From contig OU744730.1 of NCBI GenBank assembly GCA_916613615.1, forward strand, positions 28,456,882-28,520,881: 64,000 nucleotides of DNA. The letters are read 5' to 3'. The notes beneath the pieces were generated by a model. It did no database searches. It was given only the letters and a program-made list of their open reading frames with translations, and was not told where the DNA came from. Both the position numbers and the translations under genes were made by a program. Source of the stretch: Steromphala cineraria (lineage: Eukaryota; Mollusca; Gastropoda; Trochida; Trochidae). Positions 33,999 to 45,200 of this stretch are shown piece by piece. Position 1 is the stretch's first letter. Every line of letters begins with the position of its first letter.

Positions 33999-36372
33999 AT
34001 ATGTTTTTAACTGATGAATGCCTTTTTTCATAAACTTTGTTTTGGCTGAATACAAAGACATTTAATGCATCAGTTGTAGTTTTTCTTTTATGGTAAACCT
34101 AAAATTATTATATTTTGTTAGTAACAAATTATTAATTTCTGCAATCATTAACACATGTAAGTTTTCAACAACAAAGTAAACAAGCCACATACGTTATATT
34201 TTTTTACAAACAGCAAACTTAAACACTCTTTATTAGTGAGTTTGAATATCATTTATGTAAATCGTCTACACTTCCTTGAGTGAGAACATAAATGCAATAT
34301 TTGAGTGACCTTAAGTTCTAGGCAAGGGTTTAAAAGCAAACAGTCAACAATACAACACATCAATAAAATCCAGTGGAAGTTCAACTTGTCTTTTACATAG
34401 CTCAACAAACAGACGGATAAAAATTAACATTCTTTTTATATCACGACAAAATAATTTGGGCATTCAATTTTACAAATATCAATCAATCGAATTTGATGTA
34501 GACTTTGTTAATCATACTTACAGTCATCATAGAATTAACGACTTTCCTATTTCTTATTTAATCAGAGGTTCAAAGCTTTATACATTATATTATCACTTTT
34601 GCCATGCGCTAATTTTTAGCATTGTGTTAATAAGAAAAAAAACTTAAAATCTCCAATTATTACTGGTATTTGTTCCTTGATGGCGAACATGAAGCACAAA
34701 ACATCAGATACTAGGTTTTGACTGGAATTTGGGGGGTTGAGAAAGGGGGTCGGGTTATAGGGGGGTCAGAATATACCCGGTCATATACGGTACCTTATTA
34801 CAAAATCATTTGTATGCTTATGCTTCATTACAAAAACGACTCTTTTCGCAAGAGGACCCCTATGGTGTTGAAAATTTGAAGAAAAAGGATGCCAGCATGT
34901 TATTAAAGAGGCCGATCGAGCCTCTTTCTGAGAAATAAGCTTTAGATCGGGAACGAGGCTGTTTTCGAATAGCGCGTCATAGTTTTTAGATCTATAAATA
35001 GCACGAGAAAAGCCCCTTCCCATAATGCAACGCTATATGTAAACAACATGGCTCGTTTGTGTCAGGGTGTCAAATGAATTTTGGCATTTATTTATTTATT
35101 TCCATGTCTTGCTCATTCCAATTATTATGACTTGGGGGTATACGAAAAAACTACAACATAAATTGTAATATCAAAATATTTCAATATTATAAATGACATA
35201 ATTATTTATATAAATTTCCATTTATAGATTTCTTGCTTATCTCTGATGTAAACAAAGTATTTTGTTTGGATAATTATTTGTGAAATTTCTTTTCCATTTT
35301 AATGCAATATTTAATATCACAATATTTCAATATTAATTAGAAATTATTTACATATATATTTATCAATTTATGGATTTCTTGCTAATCTCAACCCGACTCA
35401 TAGTAAAACATTTTTTCTTCCAAAATATATCTTAGTCACTTAAATCACATGAAGTTTTTATGTTCGAAAAAGTGCAATACGGACTATGTATATTTCGGAG
35501 TGCGACAGCGCTGACGATTTTTTTTATATTCGATGCGAATCAACTATTCTTCTCAGTGTCACATTGATTGAGTGTCATATGTAGATTTCAATAAACAATC
35601 TGTTTGTCTGTCAATTTTCTTATGCAAACATTATTAACAAATTTCCTACAAATTAAACATCCAAGTAACTACAACACCGGTCGCCATGATCAAGGCTTCG
35701 AGTACGATCGGCTTTCCTCCGCCATTTTGAATTGTTTGCATTGCGAGAAAACAAATGTACTGTATCATGCTAATTCATTGAGTAAATCAAGAAAAAATAA
35801 GTGATTGATAGAAGAGGGACATGTTTACACGTGATGCATAATAAAAGTTATCAGTTAAGACAGTATTTTGTTGCAGTAAATGCCAGTAATGCATCTCACG
35901 CTCGTAGCTCCGATGATTGGCTTCATTTCACGATGTTTTTCTTTTTGGGGGGCGATACACTTTATTCTTTATCAAATTGTTAAATCATGAACAACTTGAA
36001 TGATAACCTCATTAACATTTTGAATTTTTTGAAATTAAGTGTGAAATAATCATGTAAAAATCGTATTTATTAGTTAACAGGAATGTCCTCCGTGAATTTC
36101 GTTTCCACAAACAAACAAAATCACCGCTCGATGTGCTTGTCAGTGGCTTTATTTATTTTCGCAATTTTTTTGTTTTGAAGGGCGGATTAGAACAAATTAC
36201 CAAATATGACATAGTTATTAACATAAAAAAAATAGAAAACAAAGTCGAATATATAAAATTTGACGTGTCGTGTGCAAAAGGGAATTCCCTCCCGAATATT
36301 TGTGGAACAGAAAATAGCCGCTCGATCTGGCCCTTTAAGGATCAACAGTATGTTTGTGGTAACTGGTTAAAT

Positions 36373-39300
36373 CTAGTTGCTATCAAAGGAGGAAGTCCTA
36401 TGGGTAAGACTGAGCCCCTCCTTGTAGGCGTGTTGTAGCTTCTGCAGAGTGTTAGCGAGTCTCTCTCCGTCTGCGCTCCCCCCGAAGTCCCGGCGCCATC
36501 GCTGAAATTGTCTCTCCTCGGGACTCATCAGAGCCTCTTCCAACATGGCAAGTCTCTTCTTCTCCTTGCGCTGCTCATCCTGAGAGGAATAATGGAAGAT
36601 ACTCATATATTGATGATTCAAAAAGGTGAGGTGAGGTGAGGTTATCTGGGCTTTCAAGAGTTTCACTTATATCGCGGCTGCTAGTATTATTACAGGGAGA
36701 AAGCCCACAACACCATTGTGGTTATGCATTGCGGTGAAACCTGCAAGCATCGGCTGAAACTAGCGAACCATGGGTGGTTCTGCGCTGAAATTCAGTGTAG
36801 CATTGCACCCAAACCTGACTGCATGTAGAACAGTTCTCTACTGCAGACAAAGTTGCCGAGCCCCTGGCGGGATTCGAACCACGGACCTCTTGATCCGAAG
36901 TAGAATGTGCTAACCACTGAGCTATCTCACCCGATTCAAAAAGGTTAAATTAACAAGCAACAAGATTGCATATACCCAGTCTAAGTAAACCTAGCCTCAG
37001 AAATACTCCCTAAACTCCCATATTGAGTCTAGCTAGGTATAGTAACGGCTCGCGTCAGCCAACTTATCGAATTGACCAACCAGGGCTTGGCTTACCATGC
37101 TGCAATAGTCTGCTTTCGCACATATAGCGTTAGAGGGTCATTGGTCGGCTGATACGACCTCTTACTTTATCACACTAGACTCAATATGGAAGTATAGCAA
37201 GTATTATTGAGGCTAGGTTTACTTATACTGGCATATACCCTGTCAGTCTGGTTAAAATCAGCACAGTTCTGAGGGATAAAAGTTTTGAAATATTAACTAT
37301 TGAAAATTGAACTTGTTATTTCAATAAGTTTCCTCTCCACTGACTCTGATCGCAGCAGTTTCCTCTCCACTGACTCTGATCGCAGCCACGTAGGTCGCAT
37401 GTTCTGAAATTAGCTCAGCTATCAAATTACAAGTCGCCGGCAAAAGCCTTTGTTATCATGCTAGGGACAGGTAACTCCTGTTAATCATGTTTTGAACATG
37501 ATCACCGCTAGCAATCTTATATAAGACAATGTGGTTAGTGCACAAAACTGTTAAAAACATGCGAGGTACGGCGATGCGGTCAGACCTAGTGTTGAGGATT
37601 TCATATCTCTGTATAGTTAATATTTATAATATTTTAATCCTCGGAAGTAGGACAATTCATGATCTGACTGAGTACCACAACGAGACCAAATGGTGTTGTA
37701 TAAGTATTAACATCTTTAAGAGTTTTGTATTTCAAATTGATGTAGAAGTTTCAATGGCAATTAAAGCAGGATTTTAATTTCAATACAGATTTTCCTGATG
37801 ACAAAATGTTAGAAAATTAAGTCAAGATACAGAAATGGGGTAATATTATTAGATAAACACAAAGCCACTTGATGTTTATCACTTAACATCAATTTTAAGT
37901 ATAAAAGATGAAAAATTGAATCGAATTGAAAAGTCGTGGTAAATATAAATACCAATGAAAATCTCAGGAAAATTTTAAAATTTCAAGTTAACAAATAATA
38001 CTAAAACACAAATTCATTTACCAGCGTGGTTTCTCAACAAGAAATCTCAACATATTACATTTAAACATTACTTACCCTGTAAGCAATATCATGAGGATCT
38101 CCGATATTAGTTTGTGCTGGTGCAGACCCCATACGAAGTTTCGTTGTTTTGTTTGGACGGGGAGAAATCCGTGGAGATTTTGGCGGATGAGAAATTTCAA
38201 AGACTCGTGGTTTCTCTGCTTCTTTGTATATCTTGGCTAATCTAGTAATAAAAAGTTAGGTCACACTCGTTAGAATTGCCTGATTCTAACAGGTAAAGGC
38301 AAAGTCTTTACTTGAACCACTGGCTTTGTAGCTCATCAGAATATCCATAATTTAGCATACAAACGGTCTGAGGGTCAGGATATGAGGGGTCACAGGATCA
38401 TCAATTATATATGTTATAATCCCTATCAACAAAGGAGTATGTACATATATTATAGCAAGTTAGGGCTTTTCTCCTGGGAAGAAGATGAAAATAGGTTGTT
38501 AAAGCAAGCAGCCATGGCCCTTATAATTCATTAATACAGTGAAATCTGTCTAAACCAACAGTCTACTGTATAAAAAACATATGAAAAGGACTCTGAACAT
38601 AAATTTTCAGCTTTTAAAGGCTTTTGATTCTTTGGAAGATGGAAAATGTGATATGTGGGCCCAACCAGTAATAAGAGGTTACAGGGTCACCAAATCTTTA
38701 ATGTAAAAGCTGTATCAGCTGGGGTATATACACATAACACAAGGTATCAGCTTTCTAATTGGATGAATGTTACCTGAGGAAATAAATGTTTAAACCAAAC
38801 AAATGAAACGATGGACAATTTACGAAAATCTATCTTTTCAACTTACTTCTTTTCTCTCTCTCTTCTATTCCGTTGGACGTCTTCAAAACTTGGATACATG
38901 TTGTTCCCTTTGACAGGGGGCCGTGGATTTGCAGTTTTTAGCGGATAAATGTCGTTTACCGTCACCATTGCTCCATGACCTTTCGGACAGGTAAAGTATC
39001 GCTTGCCTTGGTAGAGTCCATTGTGAAGGGAGCAAACTATAGGAATAATATGAAATTAGTAGAGTTGTGATGATATGTCAATAAATTGAAAAACGTGATA
39101 TTTGGTCTGACAACATATGTATGTATGTATGTATACTCTAAAATTGCTTATCTAACCTAAAAATGAAGATGTTTGTCAATATGGTTTTGTTCTCCCTATA
39201 AAATATGTCTATTGTACGTGACATGTATTGTATCGAATTGTATTGTTCCTTAATATCTTGATACGTATCATATCGGGAAATGTCTTTATAGTAAAAATTA

Positions 39301-41857
39301 GTTATAATTGGTTTAACATGTCATCCTAAATGATAGATCAAAAGTCACTGATCACATTTTGATTTCAATTAACACAGCTTTAATGACAAAGGCTGCCTTC
39401 AACTCTTAATCCTCAGAGATCATAAAATCAATGTTAAGTCAAATATTTTTACTCACTGTTATCATCTAATTTGACTCCCACATATAATCTTGGAGCAATG
39501 ACTTGATCATCCAGAAAACCTACATATCGTACAGAACCTGAAAAAAAATGGCAATAAAATATATATCCTTAGTAAAAGTAATGCAACAATATTCATCACA
39601 ATTAATCTATTAATATATAATTGTGTAATTTATGTGTCAATACATTTTAGTCTACCGGTACTTGCGAAAGAATTACTGAAATAAAACAAAAACACAAAAA
39701 ACTTCTCAATCATTCAGAAATGATATCATTTCAAAAGAGTATCAATAAAATACGTTACTGAAAAAGAACAAATTTATTTATCCATGTTTAAAAATTATGA
39801 TGGTGTGAAAAACAATAACCTTAAAACTGATAAAAGGGATATTGCAACAAAATATTTTCTAAAATACAAAATTCAAAGTTTTTGGGGTTATGAAAAACAT
39901 TAGCTGCACAGTCTCACATAAGTCTCTCTCAAAATAGATACAATGTGATCACAGACAGACAGACAGACGGACGGATGGACGACCATATCCCTCTGCATTA
40001 TATGCCGGGGAGATAAAAAGTTCTTAACCCTTAAAATGACAAATCAAAAATTCCTCAGAATACATACCCGGATGCTTCCTCTTGACTAAGACTCTGTCTC
40101 CATACTTCAGAATACCTCCATCCTTCGCTGCCAGGGATGATGTTCCGACTGCTCTTGATCTCGCTTCACAGTGTAACGATGCATTTCCGTCAGAGTAGGA
40201 GTGTCGCCAGAACCTCTTGCACGGTCCACATGTACACAGGAACGAGTCCTTTTCTGTCTGTATTGAAAAAATATCATTTCAACATTTTTTAATGTTAAGC
40301 AAAGTAATGTGATTTCATTATCCAACTTCATAAAGGTGGCATTGCTTTTATTGTGTCAGATAACTTTTACATCATTATTACCTAAATCACCACTTGATGA
40401 TGTAAAATCTTCCTGCTACATCTGATCACAGTGACGTCTCCTCCCTGATATTGCTATATAAAGCCAGCCAAAGAAAATGGTCTGCATTGAGCAGTAGATG
40501 TACCATCTGGATAAGATTTCATAAAAGTGTGAAATTCAAGTTAACCAATGGGTCTGGTCACTGCCAGTCTGATAAAATAGACCAGAGTGGTTAGCATGTT
40601 GGCCTCTCACGCCAGAGACCTGGAACTGAATCTAATTGGAGACACCAAAAACTTTTAACCTTGGTCTCATGCTGTGTTGTGTCCTTGGGCAAGACACTTT
40701 ATTTTTCTTTTTTTCACTTTATTTCTTTTTGGGCAGGGTACAGCATTTACATACAAATCAATGTCATATATAAACAGACCAGATAAAGATATTCAAGTTA
40801 AATAAACAAGTTGTGGCAAGATGTCCAAAATGTGATAAATTTGTCATATTTACATTCCGTGTAAGTATTTGATTTGTGTAATTGATAATTATAATTCAAT
40901 ATAGGTTTACACTTTATCAAATTGAACACTGTCTCCCCAGCTGTTCAGATGGGTACCTGATATTGGATGTATGAATTGAGTGCTTAGTACATGTAGCTGC
41001 TAAAAGGACAAACCCTTCAGGTGCCTTTAGTGCACCTTGAGTGTGGAACAGTGTACAGTATAAATATTCACATGATTATTTAGCATTATTACCATGCTCT
41101 GGGAATACAATTTTAAAAATACTGACTCAGTGACTATCGGGGTTTTCAACTCAGTATAGGCGATATTTCCTCTCAGTCACTGTCTGACCACACCCACCTT
41201 TGTTAACTCAAGCAAAGCTATTGACATCAGCTAGAGGCAGGCAACTTAATTAAGTGTACCATTCCATATACAAGATTGCTGCTTAACACTTATAATAATT
41301 TAAAAAACTAAAATGTTATTGGATCACTGATGACTGGATTTTATATGTGCTAACTTGTGACAGCATCGTGCTAGTAGGTAGATAGACCGAAAATTCTGAA
41401 TGCAGTATCCTTGCACAGCGAGGAGACCACTCAAAAACTTTTTAAACAGATACATATAGAATATGTTATGTTTTCAATTTGGAAAAAAAATGCAATAAAG
41501 CCTGTTTAATAAATATATACAGAAAAAGACTATAACATTGCAGCATATGCTTGTATTGAAGGCATATTTTTATTGAAAAAATATACGAACCTATTGTAGA
41601 TGCATAGTTAATTATCACATTTGATTATGCAGTTCCACTATTTTTAATGCATATTTCGGCTCCCTATAATTCTATCATAATAGGTATATTACTATTAATA
41701 TATTACATATATGTTCAAGACTTTAAAGTTATTGAACTCTTATTTCATATGCAATTTCTTTTTTATTTCTTAATTATCAAAATATATATTCAATAGAATA
41801 ACGCAAGACTTTCTCATTTTGTACCTGAAAGTCTTCACTTTTCATTGTGATGCTCAT
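36373..41857 (-). CDS. CAP-Gly domain protein of unknown family
   Basis: Six exons in phase (5' to 3'): 41857-41825, 40257-40068, 39537-39457, 39036-38847, 38241-38076 and 36579-36373, giving 288 aa; an in-frame ATG at 41845 would give 284. Residues 19-24 form CTCGPC, with C41 further on, a possible metal site. Residues of about 60-130 are a CAP-Gly domain (GDRVLVKRKHPGSVRYVGF, YVGVKLDD, GKRYFTCPKGHGAMV), a fold that binds tubulin or EB tails; the usual GKNDG motif is replaced by SLHNG (104-108). A basic, Pro/Ser-rich linker follows. The last 68 residues are a charged helical tail (EEALMSPEERQFQRWRRDFG). I do not recognise a named orthologue; a cytoskeletal or ciliary role is inferred only from the domain. 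Exon 1 is short, but its donor, phase and promoter position all fit. It is divergent from ATP9. Confidence 0.8.
36629..36935 (-). mobile_element. tRNA-derived SINE
   Basis: Read on the minus strand, a tRNA-like head (36932 down to about 36860) has the A box TAGCTCAGTGG and B box GGTTCGAATCC, but its stems do not pair well. A body of about 200 bp follows, and the element ends near 36629 in a run of GGTGA-type repeats on the plus strand. It lies in the last intron of the CAP-Gly gene, just upstream of the final exon. Confidence 0.7.
37326..37655 (+). repeat. TTTCCTCTCCACT interspersed repeat, copy F2
   Basis: Matches 17768-18075 in the same orientation, with the same blocks in order. Its first 36 bp (TTTCCTCTCCACTGACTCTG and onward) are tandemly duplicated. 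It lies in the last intron of the CAP-Gly gene. Confidence 0.7.
40575..40705 (+). mobile_element. tRNA-derived SINE fragment
   Basis: Starts with a tRNA-like head (GTGGTTAGCATGTTGGCCTC, then the CGCCAGAGACCTGGAACTGAA region as a worn B box) and continues with the SINE body word CCTTGGGCAAGACACTTTA, also seen in diverged form at about 17085. It lies in intron 1 of the CAP-Gly gene. Confidence 0.5.
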
Positions 41858-42201
41858 TCGATCATGTCACCTTCAATCATTTGTTTCCCAGTTCATTTTC
41901 TAATCGAAGTGACCGTCGCTTCGTTGTTGTCAAGCACGCACCTGTTGTACTTCCGGTTTGTAAAATACATCGCTTACAACATTACAAAATTGACAGAATT
42001 AGTCACTTTTCTTTCTTTACTTTTCTAAATGATAAATTTTATTTCATATTCAAAAGCTTTTTTATTCCATCATTATAACGAAGTTAAAAATATAAAGTGT
42101 TATCGTGACCAACTGCGAATATTTGTAATTTGTTATGTTTTAAGGGGTAATTGGACTTCCGGCTATGAAAAAGGAGGAAGAATTTTGACTGATCTGATCA
42201 C
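41858..42201. promoter_or_regulatory. bidirectional promoter of CAP-Gly gene and ATP9
   Basis: The start codons of two divergent genes (41857 minus, 42202 plus) are 344 bp apart. Two ETS-type motifs, ACTTCCGG, lie at 41949-41956 and 42155-42162. No TATA box is placed sensibly for either gene. Paired ETS sites between divergent starts are typical of housekeeping bidirectional promoters; the function is inferred. Confidence 0.55.
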
Positions 42202-45200
42202 ATGTCGATGAGTGGGGGTTATGGCAGATCTAGAAACTCTTTGAGAGTATCAACAAGACAAAGATATTCCCCGATAAAGTGAGTGAATTCTGTGAAGTTA
42301 TTATCGATTATGCCATATGGAAGATATCTGTCATTGATAAAAATAACAAGTGACATGTCACAAATTAAAAGCACTGTAAATTATGGTTTTGAATTAGTCA
42401 TCGCTTATTAAATGTTTCAAAAAAAAGATATTTGTTAAATATAGCTGATTTTCATTTATTTCTTTATGTGATAATTATCAATTTGGGTTCTATGTGATTG
42501 ATAATATTATTGAATGTTGTTTATTTTCCATTTTAGTGTTAATTTGATTTAAAGGGATAGTCCTATTGAGTATTTCCTGTGAGCGAAATAGCTTGTGCCC
42601 TCTTCTTTATCAAGTTGTCAAATATAGATCACAAAAATGTCGCCCCAGTAACATGTTTTACCTTGGTGGTGTTACAGTCATGCACAAATAGCAGTAGTAT
42701 ATACATTAAACTAAAATATCAAATGGAATTTCATTTTATCAATAAATAATCTGATAGGACTGTCCCTTTAAAGCCTTGAGTTAAAACTCTCTTCTAACAT
42801 TGATAACTCATTAAATCAAATGACATACATCAAACATGCTAAAATTTATCCACATTTTATCTAAAATAACTTCATTTATTAGAAATTATACCTTTTACAG
42901 CTTTTAACATACCTTTCTTTTTTATCAGAGATGATTTTATTCATATTGACAAATTTATTATATTCCTCTTCAAGAAAGGAAAACAAACAAGAGAAAAAAA
43001 AAACCTTTTATGTTAGACTGATTTATGTTATCCAAGCATTTCCCTGAGAATGTAAAAGTTTTATTTCCCATAAACCTTAAATGGAAATGATTAGCAAGCA
43101 AGATACAGTATCCAGTATATTATGATAAAAGCTGAATATATATAAAAAAATAATTAAACTGTTAGTTAATATCAACATAAGCCAACGTCCTGCACTTTTT
43201 CATCTAGAACCTAAGATCAATATTTGCTTTGATATTGGTTATGTATTATGAGTTATAGCGCCATCAATATTGTATGGACCTATATTGATATAGATTAGAC
43301 ATACAAATTATTTTATTTATCTCATATAAGCAGCAAGAAGATGTTGAAGGTGTTAAATTAATTAAAAGGAAAGATAAACCATAAATTGTGAATTGTGGTA
43401 ACAACATTGTCAACAAAGATGGCAAATAGTCGACAAGTTTAGCTACAATAAGCGATTGCTCTTTTTAGTGCAAATATTCACTTTGTGAACACTCAAAGCT
43501 TCCGATTTTGGGTACTGTGTTTTTAGTTTTTTTTATGGAAATTGGTTGTCAGTTTCATCACCTCATAGTTTAATGTCATTAGTCCTGTGTCACACATTGT
43601 GGCAAGAGTTAAACAAGAGAGAAAATGTTGATTGAACAACTACTATTACCGGTAGTAAACAAACAACAATGTAAAGCTAGATTCAATGGCTCTCAAAGAT
43701 GTACTTATCTAATATATTTTTAGCAAACATCCATTAAGGCTATGCGTAAAGTTATAGGAAAAATGTACTATATTTTGGAGAATTTGAAAATAAGTTGTTA
43801 TGATGTTAAATGAAAAGTTTAAAGAATTAATCTAAAATGTAGATTTACGGACATGAAAAAAGATAATGAACTCTCTCTATTAAACAACATGTAACCCCGA
43901 GAGGGTACACAATGCAGAAATGGATACAGAAAGATATCTTCAGATAACATCGATAGTTTGTTTGCTCAAAAACATGCGCAAAATAGTCATTTAATGACTT
44001 TGAAAACAAACATCATATTTTCAGTCTGTAAAACTTCTCTCAGCCAATCATAACCTGCCACATCACATCGCTCTTTCTCGCCAAACTGGTCAGGCTATTG
44101 CTATTGTTTACAGTATTGAGTCAAGCGGTCACTTACTTACTTGGCGTATAATTACTATACAAACAAAGAAAACAACTTTCCAGTATGACGGTTAGTTAGT
44201 GAGACATATAATGAAGACATTTACTAATTTTGGTTGAATCTTTTTGACTGTTGATAGCTTAATAATGGCTTCTACAGAGGGATCTAAAGTCAATTCATCA
44301 ATGAGACTACATGGTATGTCATAGCCCTGTCATAGAACTATGTTTCGCATATCTATTTTAAAAAAAGAAACGGGGTATATATTTATATTTATGCCGCTCC
44401 CTAACAAAATAGTGACGTAACGTAAACATGGACAGATCAGTACACATATCATATACAGTGACAGTATTGAAACAACGATTTTCGAAAACATACAACAAAG
44501 CAATTAAATGCTAAGGTTATATCTTCATTAATGGTATAAACATAAGGATATTTCGTCAAGGCAAAATCTTAATATTCAATCGTGTTTTGAAAATCTCTTA
44601 GATATTACGGTATAGTTATGTTTTGAATTTAGTAGTTCTAAGTTTACATTTTGTGATGAGTGGCCAGATAAAATTGAAGACAAATTAAACAAGTTAGTGA
44701 AATGTTTTAAGGAACTTATGAATAATCCTGAAGTAATTTTATATAATCTGAATGAGGTTTTGCTATATACACACTACGAAATATTCGGAAAAAGAGTGTC
44801 ATTGAGGCATCATGTCACGAAATTGTATTAAGTTCGCAATTTGATACACCTTTTGACACCATGTTAGTTTACAAAGAGACAACTCATCAGCGTAAAATAA
44901 ATACCATTCTATATCTTTGTTTGAGATAATGTTATTTTAAATTTTAAATATTTGTAAACTTCTAACGCAAACAACTGCCTGAAATAACAAATATGTATAC
45001 ATATAAGTTTGAATGCACAAAGTTCAGTTTACATATCATGTGACCAAAGCCTACCTTATTGAAGTCACTGTAAATACAAAATACTCCATCTCATGTGTCT
45101 GTACTGAATGTGTTCATCTCAAGACAGATGCAATGCATATGATAAATTCTAAATGTTTCATTTTTGATTGGATCTAGTTTGTCTTATTGTTGACCAATGG

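Larger units (their letters stand above)
31069..36372. other. intergenic DNA between AIRIM and the CAP-Gly gene (tail to tail)
   Basis: No gene is recognised. It holds the hairpin element 31915-32198 and the CRE-bearing foldback 33632-33998. The rest is very AT-rich. ORFs such as 31365-31646 and 36133-36438 have no recognisable domain; the second overlaps the last exon of the CAP-Gly gene antisense. Confidence 0.5.

Noticed and set aside
36860..36932. tRNA gene on the minus strand
   Set aside because: A and B boxes are present but the acceptor and anticodon stems do not pair, and a SINE body follows directly. Called as a SINE head.
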